A stretch of DNA of 64,000 nucleotides from Psychrobacter lutiphocae DSM 21542 (GCF_000382145.1 NZ_KB907629.1:1-64000); one strand, 5' to 3'. Shown: positions 37,890-46,937, counted from the stretch's first letter. A program made the numbers and translations. Notes: generated from the letters alone by a model not told the origin.

Positions 37890-38733
37890 TTATTCTTTTG
37901 CTTTCAGATAGTTAATGAACGCTGAACAGGATACGAGCATAAACTTTGCATCTTCCATAGAAACTTCAATGTTATCTTCCAATAAAGAATGTCTAATTCC
38001 ACCTGAATCACTTGTATAACCATACAAAGCAGTAAAGGCACTCCTTAACGCTCCATGAATTTTATGAGATTTTTCAATTTTATTCAAAGCCTTACCTAAT
38101 GTTGCAGTAGAGTCACCGGTCAATATTTTGCAAAATGATTCAACCGCAGAAATAGATTCTTTTATTGAATTTCTATAATCTGGATTTTCTCTACTGGATA
38201 GATATTCTAAAGCCGTTCTAAGATGTGTCTCAACAGATTTCATAGAGATAGAAGAATTTATCGCATCCTCAATAGCTAGAATTTCTTCTTCTGAAGTTAT
38301 TTGTATTATTTTGTGTTCAACAATTCTATAACCAGCAGACTCCCTTTCTAAAGTTGAGTTGCAACTTTCAGTGAAGTTAGTATTTACATCTGTATAGTCT
38401 AAAAATGAGATATATTCCATGAAATCATATTTTTCATACCAATTGGAATTAAAGAACCAATCTTTTATATATTTTATGACGCTACTTACATGAACTGTAC
38501 CACTTGTTAACAAAGGGATTTCGTCTGATCTTTGCTCGAAAAAATCACACCAAATAATTTTGCAAATTTTTTGTTGCTTCGAATTTATGCCATAATTAGT
38601 ATTATTATAAATTTTATCTAAAAAATAATTTAAAAAATTATTCCAAAGTTTAGTTTCAAGAACTTTATCAATACTTTCTATTTGAAGCGACTGTCTTACT
38701 GATTTTTTTGCCAATTCTTTGTGAAAATCTCAT
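37890..38733 (-). CDS. AbiJ/HEPN-like abortive-infection protein, frameshifted start
   Basis: The main frame encodes about 274 residues up to a TTG at 38714. The N-terminal half (ETKLWNNFLNYFLDKIY, IIWCDFFEQRSDEIP, WFFNSNWYEKYDFMEYI) resembles the AbiJ N-terminal domain family NTD4, and the C-terminal half (HGALRSAFTALYGYTSD, GGIRHSLLEDN, EDAKFMLVSCSAFINYL) the HEPN-like Abi C-terminal domain. Relatives are linked to phage-triggered abortive infection. The family usually begins MRFSxRIG, and exactly this (MRFSQRIGKK) is read from an ATG at 38733, but in another frame; the two join only if the run of seven A at 38703-38709 loses one base. GAGAG precedes that ATG. So the gene is either broken, slippage-dependent or misread. 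Confidence 0.65.
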
Positions 38734-38861
38734 ATTGTTCAACTCTCTATTGATATCCAAATACATGACTTTATTACGTTTAAAGGTATAAGCCAGTGTA
38801 GCGTGTTTGATAACCCACGAATAAAATTTTAGCTATGTGAGTAGCACCCATGCTATGCTTG

Positions 38862-39311
38862 CTATAGAATGTTGTTCGTATACTTTCCTACAGCTTTTAA
38901 TTTCGCTATCCCACTTTGGCTTTCAGCTAATAATTTCAGTTCATCACAAAAAATATCAATAGCGTTCGGTTCAACTATCAGTTCCATTTTTAGCTTATCT
39001 TTCTCTTCTTTTCTGAATTCCGTTGGAACATTTTCTTCCATTGTAATGAGCACTCCGCATTTTCCAGTCAATCCGATTTTATAAAACTCCATTTTGAAAT
39101 AAGCGTAACTGTCTTTTTCTCCGCAAGAATGAGTCACTTTTTCTTTTCCCAAGGGAAATCCATTAAGGTCATTTACGAATTTGATTAAAGAATCAGATAC
39201 TTCATAAACTTCTGTGATTCCAGAGTATCTGCCATTATTTGCCATAACTTTTAATTCAAACATATGCTCATCTTTCCAGATGACTTCTAATTTTAAATAT
39301 CTTTCGTTCAT
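38862..39311 (-). CDS. Conserved protein of unknown function
   Basis: The protein has 149 residues from the ATG at 39311, which has GGAG six bases upstream; an earlier in-frame start gives a hydrophobic stretch lacking a site. It opens MNERYLKLEVIWKDEHMFEL, with a probable beta-rich core (YAYFKMEFYKIGLTGKCGV) and an acidic end (MELIVEPNAIDIF). I recognise the general look of a family scattered in bacteria but know of no function; an immunity-like role is only a guess. Its AT-rich composition matches the AbiJ-like neighbour. Confidence 0.65.
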   Translation of the reverse strand: MNERYLKLEVIWKDEHMFELKVMANNGRYSGITEVYEVSDSLIKFVNDLNGFPLGKEKVTHSCGEKDSYAYFKMEFYKIGLTGKCGVLITMEENVPTEFRKEEKDKLKMELIVEPNAIDIFCDELKLLAESQSGIAKLKAVGKYTNNIL

Positions 39312-39427
39312 TATTTCTCCAATACATAACAACGTGGCAATAAAAGACACTATTAGGTTTATCAGGGATAATATGTTATTAAATTCGTTTATTTGCTAGA
39401 TAAGGCTGGACTTTAAGCCTAACCTAA

Positions 39428-39548
39428 CCCGAATTAACATCCTCTTGACTCGCCTCATGCAATATCTGCTGATAAGCATCTCGTAGCTCGTCTTTTTGCC
39501 ACTAAGCGATTTCATGCACCGTCATACATCGTTCAAATACTTCTTCAT
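39428..39548 (-). pseudogene. Duplicated, decayed 3' end of sbcD
   Basis: About 120 bases match the 3' end of sbcD at 40863-40982 in the same orientation, with roughly a dozen differences by eye. On the minus strand it still reads VFERCMTVHEIA, then a stop codon, then QKDELRDAYQQILHEASQED. With the Fic gene between the two copies it marks an insertion by duplication or recombination. Confidence 0.9.
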
Positions 39549-39565
39549 GCTATGTACAAGTGACA

Positions 39566-40678
39566 TTAAAATTGATCGGGCAAACGATATTTTCTAGCTT
39601 TACGCTCGCCACTGGCGATTAATAAATCTTGCTGGACTAATGCGTTTAGGTAGCGTCTGATGGTAGAGGCGGATTTGTTTATCAAGATTTGAGCGTCACT
39701 ATTACTAATACTCGAATTTGTCTGTAAGAATTCGCTAATCAACAAATAAGCTTGTTTTTCATTGTCAGTCAGCTTACTTAATTTATCGCTCACTATATCA
39801 ACTTTATCGTCCATTTTTCTATCTTTATCGCTCAAAACATCATTTTTATCGCTCATTTCTACCGATTTATCGCTCAAATCAGTGGTTTTGGCGTTATCAG
39901 GATTATAGCTAACGTCTTTATCAGTACCTTCATTAATGTAGGCATTGACCATATTCAAAATAGCATCAAGCATAAACTCAATAAACACAGTGGCGTTATT
40001 GGCTTTATCAGCGAGCCCTAGTACTCTATAATATTCTGCTTGGTTTTCATAAACAATCGTCTCCACAGGTAACCATGCAAACACAGGGTTTTGAATACTT
40101 AATAATACGGTTTGCCACAACCTACCCATGCGCCCATTTCCATCACTAAAGGGGTGTATGACTTCAATTTCATAGTGCATCACCGCACTTTTTATTAAGA
40201 TAGGCGTGTCGTCGGTTTTTGCCCAGTTAAATAAATCCGTCATGAGCTTAGGGACAAACTGTGGGCGTGCTCCCATATGGATAAGGTTGCCTGAACTGTC
40301 ATAGATGCCAATATCGCTTTGTCGCCACTTCCCTGAATAATCTGCCAAGCCCTTTGTCATCATCCCATGTGCTCTTAAAAAATCATTAATGCTATAAGGG
40401 TCGAATTTTAAGATTTGCTCATACGCATCATAGGCGTTTTTAACCTCTTGAATTTCTTTAGGGTTGCCAAGCACCCGTTTACCGTTAATAATATCAGTCA
40501 CTTGCGTTAGGGTTAATGAGTTATTTTCTATGGCTAATGACGACTGAATAGAACGCAGGCGATTGTCTTTTCTTAGGTGCAGTTGCCTTTCATAGGCTAG
40601 TTCTAATCGTCCTATTTGTTGTGAGATTAGCACGATTTGATTAAGCATGGTATTGGTAAGAATAAAGGGTGGCTTCAT
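39566..40678 (-). CDS. Fic-domain protein with winged-helix C-terminus
   Basis: The protein has 370 residues. The catalytic Fic motif is complete, HPFSDGNGRMGR near residue 175, and so probably transfers AMP or another nucleotide part to a target hydroxyl. An N-terminal inhibitory motif, SLAIEN near residue 48, fits the (S/T)xxxE(G/N) pattern of class II Fic proteins, which are self-inhibited. After the Fic core a linker repeats SDK/DDK several times (LSDKSVEMSDKNDVLSDKD) and the C-terminus is a winged helix (SDAQILINKSASTIRRYLNAL). No strong ribosome-binding site was seen. It sits between sbcD and its duplicated tail. Confidence 0.9.
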   Translation of the reverse strand: MKPPFILTNTMLNQIVLISQQIGRLELAYERQLHLRKDNRLRSIQSSLAIENNSLTLTQVTDIINGKRVLGNPKEIQEVKNAYDAYEQILKFDPYSINDFLRAHGMMTKGLADYSGKWRQSDIGIYDSSGNLIHMGARPQFVPKLMTDLFNWAKTDDTPILIKSAVMHYEIEVIHPFSDGNGRMGRLWQTVLLSIQNPVFAWLPVETIVYENQAEYYRVLGLADKANNATVFIEFMLDAILNMVNAYINEGTDKDVSYNPDNAKTTDLSDKSVEMSDKNDVLSDKDRKMDDKVDIVSDKLSKLTDNEKQAYLLISEFLQTNSSISNSDAQILINKSASTIRRYLNALVQQDLLIASGERKARKYRLPDQF

Positions 40679-40852
40679 AGCATATCCAAATTTTACAACC
40701 TGTATTTATGTTTATATTGGTTGGGGCTTTATAGGATAAACCCTTAAGGTGTAATTTACGAGTTAAGAGTATTTAAGACGACTAGATGCGGTGTTGATAA
40801 GTGTTATTTAGTTTTCTTGAAGATTTGACTGTTTAAATATGTCTTAATTAAA

Positions 40853-42508
40853 TCAAACCCCACCCGAATTAACATCCTCTTGACTCGCCTCATGCAATAT
40901 CTGCTGATAGGCATCTCGTAGCTCGTCCTTTTGTGACTCAGCGATTTCATGCACCGTCATACAGCGCTCAAATACTTCCATCACATTTAAGTCTTGAAGG
41001 GTCTCGGTACTATTCTCAGACGTTAATACTTTATTATAATTATTCGTGTTCTTTATCTTTAGCGCTTTAAATGGAGTATTTTCAAGTAACGTCTGTATTT
41101 CCTCATTAAGATTACTCACGATTTCATTACCTTCATAAATAACTTCCAACCATATCACCGCATCTTTTGGGAGCTCATTTATGGACTTCGCAATATACGT
41201 CATATCGCCTTTAATCTGCATTAACTTTTGAAAAGTAGGGATGGGTATAGAGGTAATCTGCATCTGCTTATGGTGATCGTGATAAACAGGGGTGGGCGAA
41301 TCGGTGCCATCTGTCTTAAAGCTATCTGTCTCAAAACTGTCTATATCAAAACTATCTACATTAACTGGCTCAGCTGGAATCTCATCATTCGGAATTTCTT
41401 CAGAAGCCTTATCTACTTTATCTTGCTCGTTATTACTTTCATTAAGTTCATCATCAAGACCTGCAAACAGATCATCTATAAATTGATTGTCTTTATTTTT
41501 AAGCTTAGGCTTAACCGATGTTTTTGAGGGTGTTTCAGAAGTAGATTTTTCTGACGTAGAGGTTTGTAATGTTGAGGTGCTCAAGGTTTCATTTGGCTTA
41601 GATCGCAAAGGTTGAGTATCATCAAAATGCTCATCAATCGTGTCGCCAAACTGAATCAACAAAACTTGCTTTTGCTGGCGAGCCTCCCCAAAACCCATCG
41701 GAATCGGCGAACCACTATATCGAATGTGCTCACGTCCACCGACACGTTGGGGTACATGCAAATGACCAAGCGCCACATAATCAAAGCAGTCTGCAAACAT
41801 ATCAGCAGATATTTTACCCAATGAGCCCACATAAAGATTGCGTACACCGTCATCATCCGTGGTGCGTCCCCCTGATGCAAACAAATGACCGGTAGCGATA
41901 ATCGGAATATGGTACTGATATTGGTTGGTAAGCTCATTTTGTCGAGCTTTGGCGATGTCCGCTACGCCATCATAATGGGCTTTGATACCTTCGATGACTT
42001 TGCTGTCTTTATCACTATCAGACTCGCCCGCACGGCTACTGCGAACATCACGATCACGCAGATAAGGAACAGCAGTTATGATGCAAAACGGATTGCCTTC
42101 GTTATCGCTAAGCGTCAATACTTCATCCTCTAAATCTTCACAAGCTGTACCGACCACATGTACGTTTAAAAACTTGAGTACGTTGGCTGGCGCGTCCAAA
42201 AAAGTAGGGGAGTCGTGATTGCCTGCAACGATAACGATATGCTGACAGATTGAATGCGCAACCCGACCCAAAAATTCATAGTACAGTGATTGTGCTCGAT
42301 TGCTTGGAGTCATGGTATCGAAAATATCACCTGCCACGATTAAGATATCGACTTGATAGTGGCTAATGGCGTCTTCTAGCCATGCTAAAAATGCTTCAAA
42401 TTCTTCATAGCGCAATTGACCATACAAACGGCGACCTAAATGCCAGTCTGAGGTATGTAATACGGTTAAAGGCTTTGAGTGGGTAGATAGTTCGATAGAC
42501 TTCGACAT
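40853..42508 (-). CDS. sbcD: Nuclease SbcD
   Basis: This metallophosphoesterase is the nuclease of the SbcCD complex. Catalytic motifs are LHTSDWHLGRRLYG, VAGDIFDTMTPSNRAQ, VAGNHDSPTFLDAP and ATGHLF / VALGHLHVPQ. The 551 residues exceed the usual ~410 because an acidic, Ser/Thr/Lys/Asp-rich insertion of about 110 residues (near 300-410, with VDSFDIDSFETDSFKTD) splits the capping region from the C-terminal part. The normal partner sbcC is downstream but interrupted by accessory genes. Confidence 0.94.
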   Translation of the reverse strand: MSKSIELSTHSKPLTVLHTSDWHLGRRLYGQLRYEEFEAFLAWLEDAISHYQVDILIVAGDIFDTMTPSNRAQSLYYEFLGRVAHSICQHIVIVAGNHDSPTFLDAPANVLKFLNVHVVGTACEDLEDEVLTLSDNEGNPFCIITAVPYLRDRDVRSSRAGESDSDKDSKVIEGIKAHYDGVADIAKARQNELTNQYQYHIPIIATGHLFASGGRTTDDDGVRNLYVGSLGKISADMFADCFDYVALGHLHVPQRVGGREHIRYSGSPIPMGFGEARQQKQVLLIQFGDTIDEHFDDTQPLRSKPNETLSTSTLQTSTSEKSTSETPSKTSVKPKLKNKDNQFIDDLFAGLDDELNESNNEQDKVDKASEEIPNDEIPAEPVNVDSFDIDSFETDSFKTDGTDSPTPVYHDHHKQMQITSIPIPTFQKLMQIKGDMTYIAKSINELPKDAVIWLEVIYEGNEIVSNLNEEIQTLLENTPFKALKIKNTNNYNKVLTSENSTETLQDLNVMEVFERCMTVHEIAESQKDELRDAYQQILHEASQEDVNSGGV

Positions 42509-42845
42509 AGTAGATTTTACAACGATTTAATAGTTAATATTATTTTAATAGTTAAGGGCTCGGCTTATTGGTTGACACAGTGTCAATCAGGCTATATCAA
42601 TAAGTGTTTGAAAGTTAAATAATCATACCACAAAAGATAAATACTCAATATGAGTGGCTAAAGAATATGTCCGTTAAATATTATGGCAGAATTGACAAAT
42701 AAACGATGTTTGCTCTTCCTGAGGGATGAAGGGCGGACATAGTGCTGCATGCTAGTAGCACAGGCTGATGGACTTTCGTGTATGATAGCAACTTATTAGC
42801 GAGTTAAGAATCAAAAGTAGTTGTAAATAAAAAAGGATAGAGCAG
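42509..42845. other. Divergent intergenic region
   Basis: The spacer between sbcD and the methyltransferase is AT-rich. It contains short inverted 8-mers (TATGTCCG at about 42667 and CGGACATA at about 42733) but no gene, terminator or confident promoter pair. Confidence 0.45.
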
Positions 42846-44015
42846 GTGTTCCAAACAACAAAGCAGTATGTACAGTGGCAAGAAGATGGGGCTGAGCAGC
42901 AGGCACGGTGGTTGTCACAAAGTGGTTATGAGGTGCCTAAGCGTATCGTGATTGTCGATGATACGACCACTGCCAATGAAGCCTACCGCTTGGCTAACGC
43001 TGGCACGTCTATGTTATGGCGTGGTGATTTTCATAATGCCAAGCAGTTACTGCAAGCCATAACTAGGCGTATAGACAAAGCTGAAAAGCGAAAGCTTAGT
43101 AAAGTAAAAGCCAAATTAGATAATAACTCTGAACCACAACAAGTCTTACCCAACCTATTTCATCAAAATCGTCTGGCACAAGCACAACGCACACGTCTGT
43201 TAAGTCGTTTGCTGTTACAGTTTGAAGCTAATTTTGAGCTTAATCTTCGCCGCGCACCCGATGTGAGCGCTGTCTGTACTGCTGCCTTTGGCGAGATAGA
43301 TGAGCCGTGTGTTTTGTCGTTTCGTGATTTGCAAGGGGCGATAAGTGCGGCGCAGTGGCGCAAAAAGGGAGTACCTATAAATGCTTTGGGTGTGTCTATT
43401 TATCCGCATTACAGCGTATTTGCGCCGACTCGTCAGGAATATGTTCAATTGCTGCTTGATGCGCCATTGCCTGAGCGCCATGATTTAGCCTTAGACATTG
43501 GAACGGGGACAGGACTGTTGTCTGTGATACTTGCTAAGCGTGGATTTGTTAAAATTATTGCCACCGATCTAAACCCACGAGCGCTGGCATGTGCGCAAGA
43601 CAACTTTCAGCGCTTAGCTTTGTCAAATATCCAGTTGCAACAGGTGGATTTGTTTCCTAAGGATGCACCACTTGCCGATCTAATCGTCTGTAATCCGCCT
43701 TGGCTGCCTGCAAAGCCAAGCTCTCCTTTAGAGTATGGGGTATATGATGCCAATAGTGCCATGCTGCGGGGCTTTTTGGCTCAGGCAAAACAATATTTGG
43801 CAGAGGGGGGTGTGATTTGGTTGATTATGTCTGATTTGGCAGAGCATTTAAACCTTAGGTCTCGTGAGCAGTTGCTAAGTTGGTTTGATGAGGCTGGTCT
43901 AGCGGTTCAATATAGGCTGGATACGAAGCCAACGCATGGTAAAAGTCAAGATGCCACTGATCCGCTATATGTCGCACGTCAGGCAGAAGTCACATCGTTG
44001 TGGTGTTTACAGTAA
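42846..44015 (+). CDS. Class I SAM-dependent methyltransferase
   Basis: The protein has 389 residues with a GTG start nine bases after AAGGA. The N-terminal half is unrecognised. The C-terminal half is a Rossmann methyltransferase: SAM motif LALDIGTGTGLLSVILAKRG near residue 215, acidic loop IIATDLNP, and the catalytic VCNPPWLP, an NPPW motif used on glutamine or adenine amino groups. It may methylate a protein glutamine (PrmB/HemK-like) or RNA; the target is unknown. A bidirectional terminator separates it from cysG. Confidence 0.8.
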   Translation: MFQTTKQYVQWQEDGAEQQARWLSQSGYEVPKRIVIVDDTTTANEAYRLANAGTSMLWRGDFHNAKQLLQAITRRIDKAEKRKLSKVKAKLDNNSEPQQVLPNLFHQNRLAQAQRTRLLSRLLLQFEANFELNLRRAPDVSAVCTAAFGEIDEPCVLSFRDLQGAISAAQWRKKGVPINALGVSIYPHYSVFAPTRQEYVQLLLDAPLPERHDLALDIGTGTGLLSVILAKRGFVKIIATDLNPRALACAQDNFQRLALSNIQLQQVDLFPKDAPLADLIVCNPPWLPAKPSSPLEYGVYDANSAMLRGFLAQAKQYLAEGGVIWLIMSDLAEHLNLRSREQLLSWFDEAGLAVQYRLDTKPTHGKSQDATDPLYVARQAEVTSLWCLQ

Positions 44016-44096
44016 TATTGGATACAATGAAGCTTATTAAAAAAATAATAGCATAGAGTTTTGAAAATAGCCTGAGAATGACTATTTGAGAACAAT

Positions 44097-44130
44097 AAAA
44101 ACACCCTTATACATATAAAAGGGTGTTTTT
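44097..44130. terminator. Bidirectional terminator between methyltransferase and cysG
   Basis: Arms AAAACACCCTT and AAGGGTGTTTT (with slight loop sequence TATACATATA) are flanked by A-run and T-run, so it can serve both converging genes. Confidence 0.85.
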
Positions 44131-44141
44131 ATTATTATGGT

Positions 44142-45614
44142 TTATACCATAGTTAGCGCATGCGCCTGCTGACCACTGTTGATGATAGGTTCGCCATACC
44201 AAGCCAGTTCATCATGCAATTTGGCAACGTCACCCACGATAAGAAGTGCAGGTGTTGGCAAGGGACTGTCCTCATGTTTTTTAGCAATATCTTGTAAGCT
44301 TCCTGTCATCGTCTGCTGGGTTGGTAGGCTGGCATGAGACACAATTGCGATAGGGGTATTTGGATCTCGACCTGCCTCAATCAAGCCTGCTGTCAAGCGT
44401 CCAAGTGAATGCAGCCCCATATAAAATACAAGGGTCTCTTTGGGATTGGTCAAGGCTGCAAAACCAGTATTAGGCTCACCAGATTTTAAGAAGCCAGTGA
44501 CGAATCTTACCGACTGTGCATAATCTCTATGGGTGAGTGGGATGCCTGTATAACATGCAGCGGCACCAGCAGCGGTAATACCTGGTACCACTTGATAGGG
44601 GATATTGGCGGCTCGCAGGGCTTGTATTTCTTCACCACCACGACCAAACACAAAAGGGTCTCCGCCTTTAAGACGAACCACACGTTTACCGGTATTGGCA
44701 GCGTCAATCATCATCTGATTGATATTTTGCTGTGCTACCGCATGATTGCTTCTTTTCTTGCCAACGAATACTTTGTCGGCATCACGTCGGCATAAATCAA
44801 GCACCTCAGCGGATACCAACGCATCATAATAAACGATATCGGCTTGCTGCATTAAGCGCAGTGCTTTAAACGTCAGTAATTCGGGATCGCCAGGACCTGC
44901 GCCAACAATATAAACTTCCCCTACGTTGCCAAGTTTATTAGACTCTGCGCTTTTAGCAGCATCCAAGTTGCTAAGTCGGTTATGGGTAGCTTCTAAATCT
45001 TGTTTAAGTGCTTGCTCAGCCTCTGACTCACGTCCTGCGAACATAAGCTCGCTTACCTTGCCTTCAAACGCTTTTTCCCAAAACTGGCGTCTGCCTGTTA
45101 AAGTCGGAATTTTGGATTTTACTTCATCGCGCATATCACCAGCAAGCTTGGCTAATTTGCCATAACCTTGCGGAATTAAGGCCTCTAAACGAGCACGAGT
45201 TAGGCGAGCCAGCACGGGCGCTTTACCATTTGAAGAAATACCAATGACAATGGGGCTTCTATCGACAATAGCGGGAAAGATAAAGTCACATAGGGGCGGA
45301 GTATCCACCACGTTTACAGGTATGTTTAATGCTTGGCAATCAGCATGTACTTGATGGTTCAGCATTTCATCATCGGTACCAGCGATGACAATACGCTTGC
45401 CTGCTAGATACTGCTTGTCATATTGTTCAGCAATAAGCGTGTGCTTGCTATCAGAAAGCAAGTGACGGATGCTATCACTTATTTGCGGCGCTACAATAGT
45501 AATGTTAGCGCCAGTTCGTGATAATAAATCCGCTTTACGTTGAGCAACTTCGCCACCACCCACAATTAATACAGGTTGGTTGGTAAATTTAAAAAATAGG
45601 GGAAAGGTGTTCAT
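44142..45614 (-). CDS. cysG: Siroheme synthase CysG
   Basis: This trifunctional enzyme makes siroheme, the cofactor of sulfite reductase. The N-terminal half (VLIVGGGEVAQRKADLLSRTG) is the precorrin-2 dehydrogenase/ferrochelatase; the C-terminal half (EVYIVGAGPGDPELLTFKA, RLKGGDPFVFGRGGEE, VPGITAAGAAACY) is the uroporphyrinogen-III methyltransferase. Length 490 fits. Its proximity to cysH and cysI fits siroheme supply. Confidence 0.93.
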   Translation of the reverse strand: MNTFPLFFKFTNQPVLIVGGGEVAQRKADLLSRTGANITIVAPQISDSIRHLLSDSKHTLIAEQYDKQYLAGKRIVIAGTDDEMLNHQVHADCQALNIPVNVVDTPPLCDFIFPAIVDRSPIVIGISSNGKAPVLARLTRARLEALIPQGYGKLAKLAGDMRDEVKSKIPTLTGRRQFWEKAFEGKVSELMFAGRESEAEQALKQDLEATHNRLSNLDAAKSAESNKLGNVGEVYIVGAGPGDPELLTFKALRLMQQADIVYYDALVSAEVLDLCRRDADKVFVGKKRSNHAVAQQNINQMMIDAANTGKRVVRLKGGDPFVFGRGGEEIQALRAANIPYQVVPGITAAGAAACYTGIPLTHRDYAQSVRFVTGFLKSGEPNTGFAALTNPKETLVFYMGLHSLGRLTAGLIEAGRDPNTPIAIVSHASLPTQQTMTGSLQDIAKKHEDSPLPTPALLIVGDVAKLHDELAWYGEPIINSGQQAHALTMV

Positions 45615-45995
45615 AACTCAAAAACTTACTCTTAGAATATGCTGACATTATGTCGTATTTATGGCTTACTATCACTAAAGACTTCGTTATTACTAAATTC
45701 TTAATATTCATAAGCTGTTATATTAAGTCTGCGTTTTAGACTTTAGAAGGCATTATTAGCTGTTATATTAAGTTGTTAAATGCAGTGAATGGATACATTC
45801 ATATGCTTGAAAGGTAAGTGTATTAAGGTGTTGAAAGTTTATATATAGTAGATATATAATTGGTAAATACTCAGTATATACCAGTAATTGGTTGCCTTTT
45901 ATTACCCGTTTAAATTAAAAAATAATTGCTATTTAGCAGTAAGTTATTAGCAAATCTTAAGTTAGTAAGTGGCGTTAAGGATAAAGGAAAACTTT
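45615..45995. other. Intergenic region upstream of the RHH gene
   Basis: AT-rich spacer with two palindromes, TATATAT-agtag-ATATATA (45840-45858) and the site at 45862-45882. No gene was recognised. Confidence 0.5.
45862..45882. promoter_or_regulatory. Palindromic candidate operator
   Basis: A 21-bp near-perfect palindrome, arms GGTAAATACT and AGTATATACC with one mismatch, lies 114 bases upstream of the RHH-like gene. Such small regulators commonly bind their own promoter, which makes this a candidate site. Confidence 0.4.
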
Positions 45996-46175
45996 ATGGG
46001 CAAAGACAAATTATTTACCGCAAAAGTAGAAGAAAATTTGCTAACTTCGTTTAAGCACGCCTGTGCCAATCAGGACACCACGGCTTCACAAGCTGTACGA
46101 GCTTTTATGCGTGAATATGTGCGTAAGCATGGTCAGGCGGATTTGTTTGCATCACCGAGACGGGGGAGAAAGTAA
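45996..46175 (+). CDS. Small ribbon-helix-helix-like protein
   Basis: The protein has 59 residues from the ATG at 45996 with AAGGA seven bases upstream. The stretch FTAKVEENLLTSFKHACANQ then DTTASQAVRAFMREYV matches a beta strand plus two helices, as in RHH antitoxins or CopG-like repressors. The C-terminus is basic. No toxin gene follows: the next gene is on the other strand. It may be an orphan antitoxin or a regulator. Confidence 0.65.
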   Translation: MGKDKLFTAKVEENLLTSFKHACANQDTTASQAVRAFMREYVRKHGQADLFASPRRGRK

Positions 46176-46238
46176 CAATATTAGTCAAAACAAGATTAGT
46201 CAAAACAAGTCAGTTTATTCAAAACAAGCTATAAATGT

Positions 46239-46538
46239 TTACATTAAAGTGATTTCACCATCAGGCATTTTTGCTGTAATAGATACCTCGCCACCTAATG
46301 ATTGTACGTATTTTTGTAAAGTAGATAGTTGAATATCTTTACCACTTTCAACTTTTGAGATACTGGCTTGAGACACGCCCATCTTTTTAGCCAGTTCAGC
46401 CTGTTTAAGATGGTAGCTTTGACGTAATTTAGCCAGTTCAATAGACTGACTTATTATTTTTGCTTTAGCATTGATGCGCTCTTGACGTTCTGCTGGCAAA
46501 TCCGCCATGAAGTCGTCTAAGCTAGTAAATTTTGTCAT
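46239..46538 (-). CDS. XRE/HigA-like helix-turn-helix protein
   Basis: The protein has 99 residues with AAGGA eight bases before the ATG. A Cro/CI-type helix-turn-helix is clear: KQAELAKKMGVSQASISKVE near residues 48-67, and DIQLSTLQKYVQSLGGEV follows as in HigA-type antitoxins. In a higBA unit the toxin gene would lie just upstream, on this strand above 46540, but only repeats are found. A 17-bp inverted repeat (ATAGTT-gtata-AACTAT, 46571-46587) overlaps the probable promoter. Confidence 0.8.
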   Translation of the reverse strand: MTKFTSLDDFMADLPAERQERINAKAKIISQSIELAKLRQSYHLKQAELAKKMGVSQASISKVESGKDIQLSTLQKYVQSLGGEVSITAKMPDGEITLM

Positions 46539-46570
46539 TGTTATTTCCTTGATTCTGCTAAATAACGTTT

Positions 46571-46587
46571 ATAGTTGTATAAACTAT
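46571..46587. promoter_or_regulatory. Candidate operator of the XRE gene
   Basis: ATAGTT-gtata-AACTAT is a perfect 6+5+6 inverted repeat 33 bases upstream of the XRE start, near a TATA-rich -10-like sequence on the minus strand. Confidence 0.4.
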
Positions 46588-46800
46588 GGATGTTTTCAGC
46601 AAGTAGTAGCAGTATTAAATGATTATCTATAAGTTAATATATAACAATACGGTTACGTCAATCTCAACAAGAATAGTTGGCAACATCAATAATTGGTTTA
46701 TTGACAGTATCTGTATCGCTTATTTATTACAAAATATCGACAAGGATGGAAGTCCCCCTTTTTAAAGGGGGATTTAGGGGGATTTTAGAGATATTTACCG

Positions 46801-46884
46801 AAAATCCATCCCCAGCCCTTCCTTTGGAAAAGGAAGGGAGTTGAATCTTGCATAAACCACAGCCTGCATTTTAAGTTGAGAGTG
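46801..46884. repeat. TCCCCAGCCCTTCCTTTGG repeat, copy 2
   Basis: This copy matches 14273-14359, including the AAAGGAAGGG hairpin and the TTTTAAGTTGAGA end. A separate TCCCCCTTTTTAAAGGGGGA hairpin precedes it at 46752-46771. Confidence 0.75.
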
Positions 46885-46937
46885 GGGTATACGGTTATAT
46901 ATTGTAATTATTTTAGGTGGTACTTAATTAAGATAGT

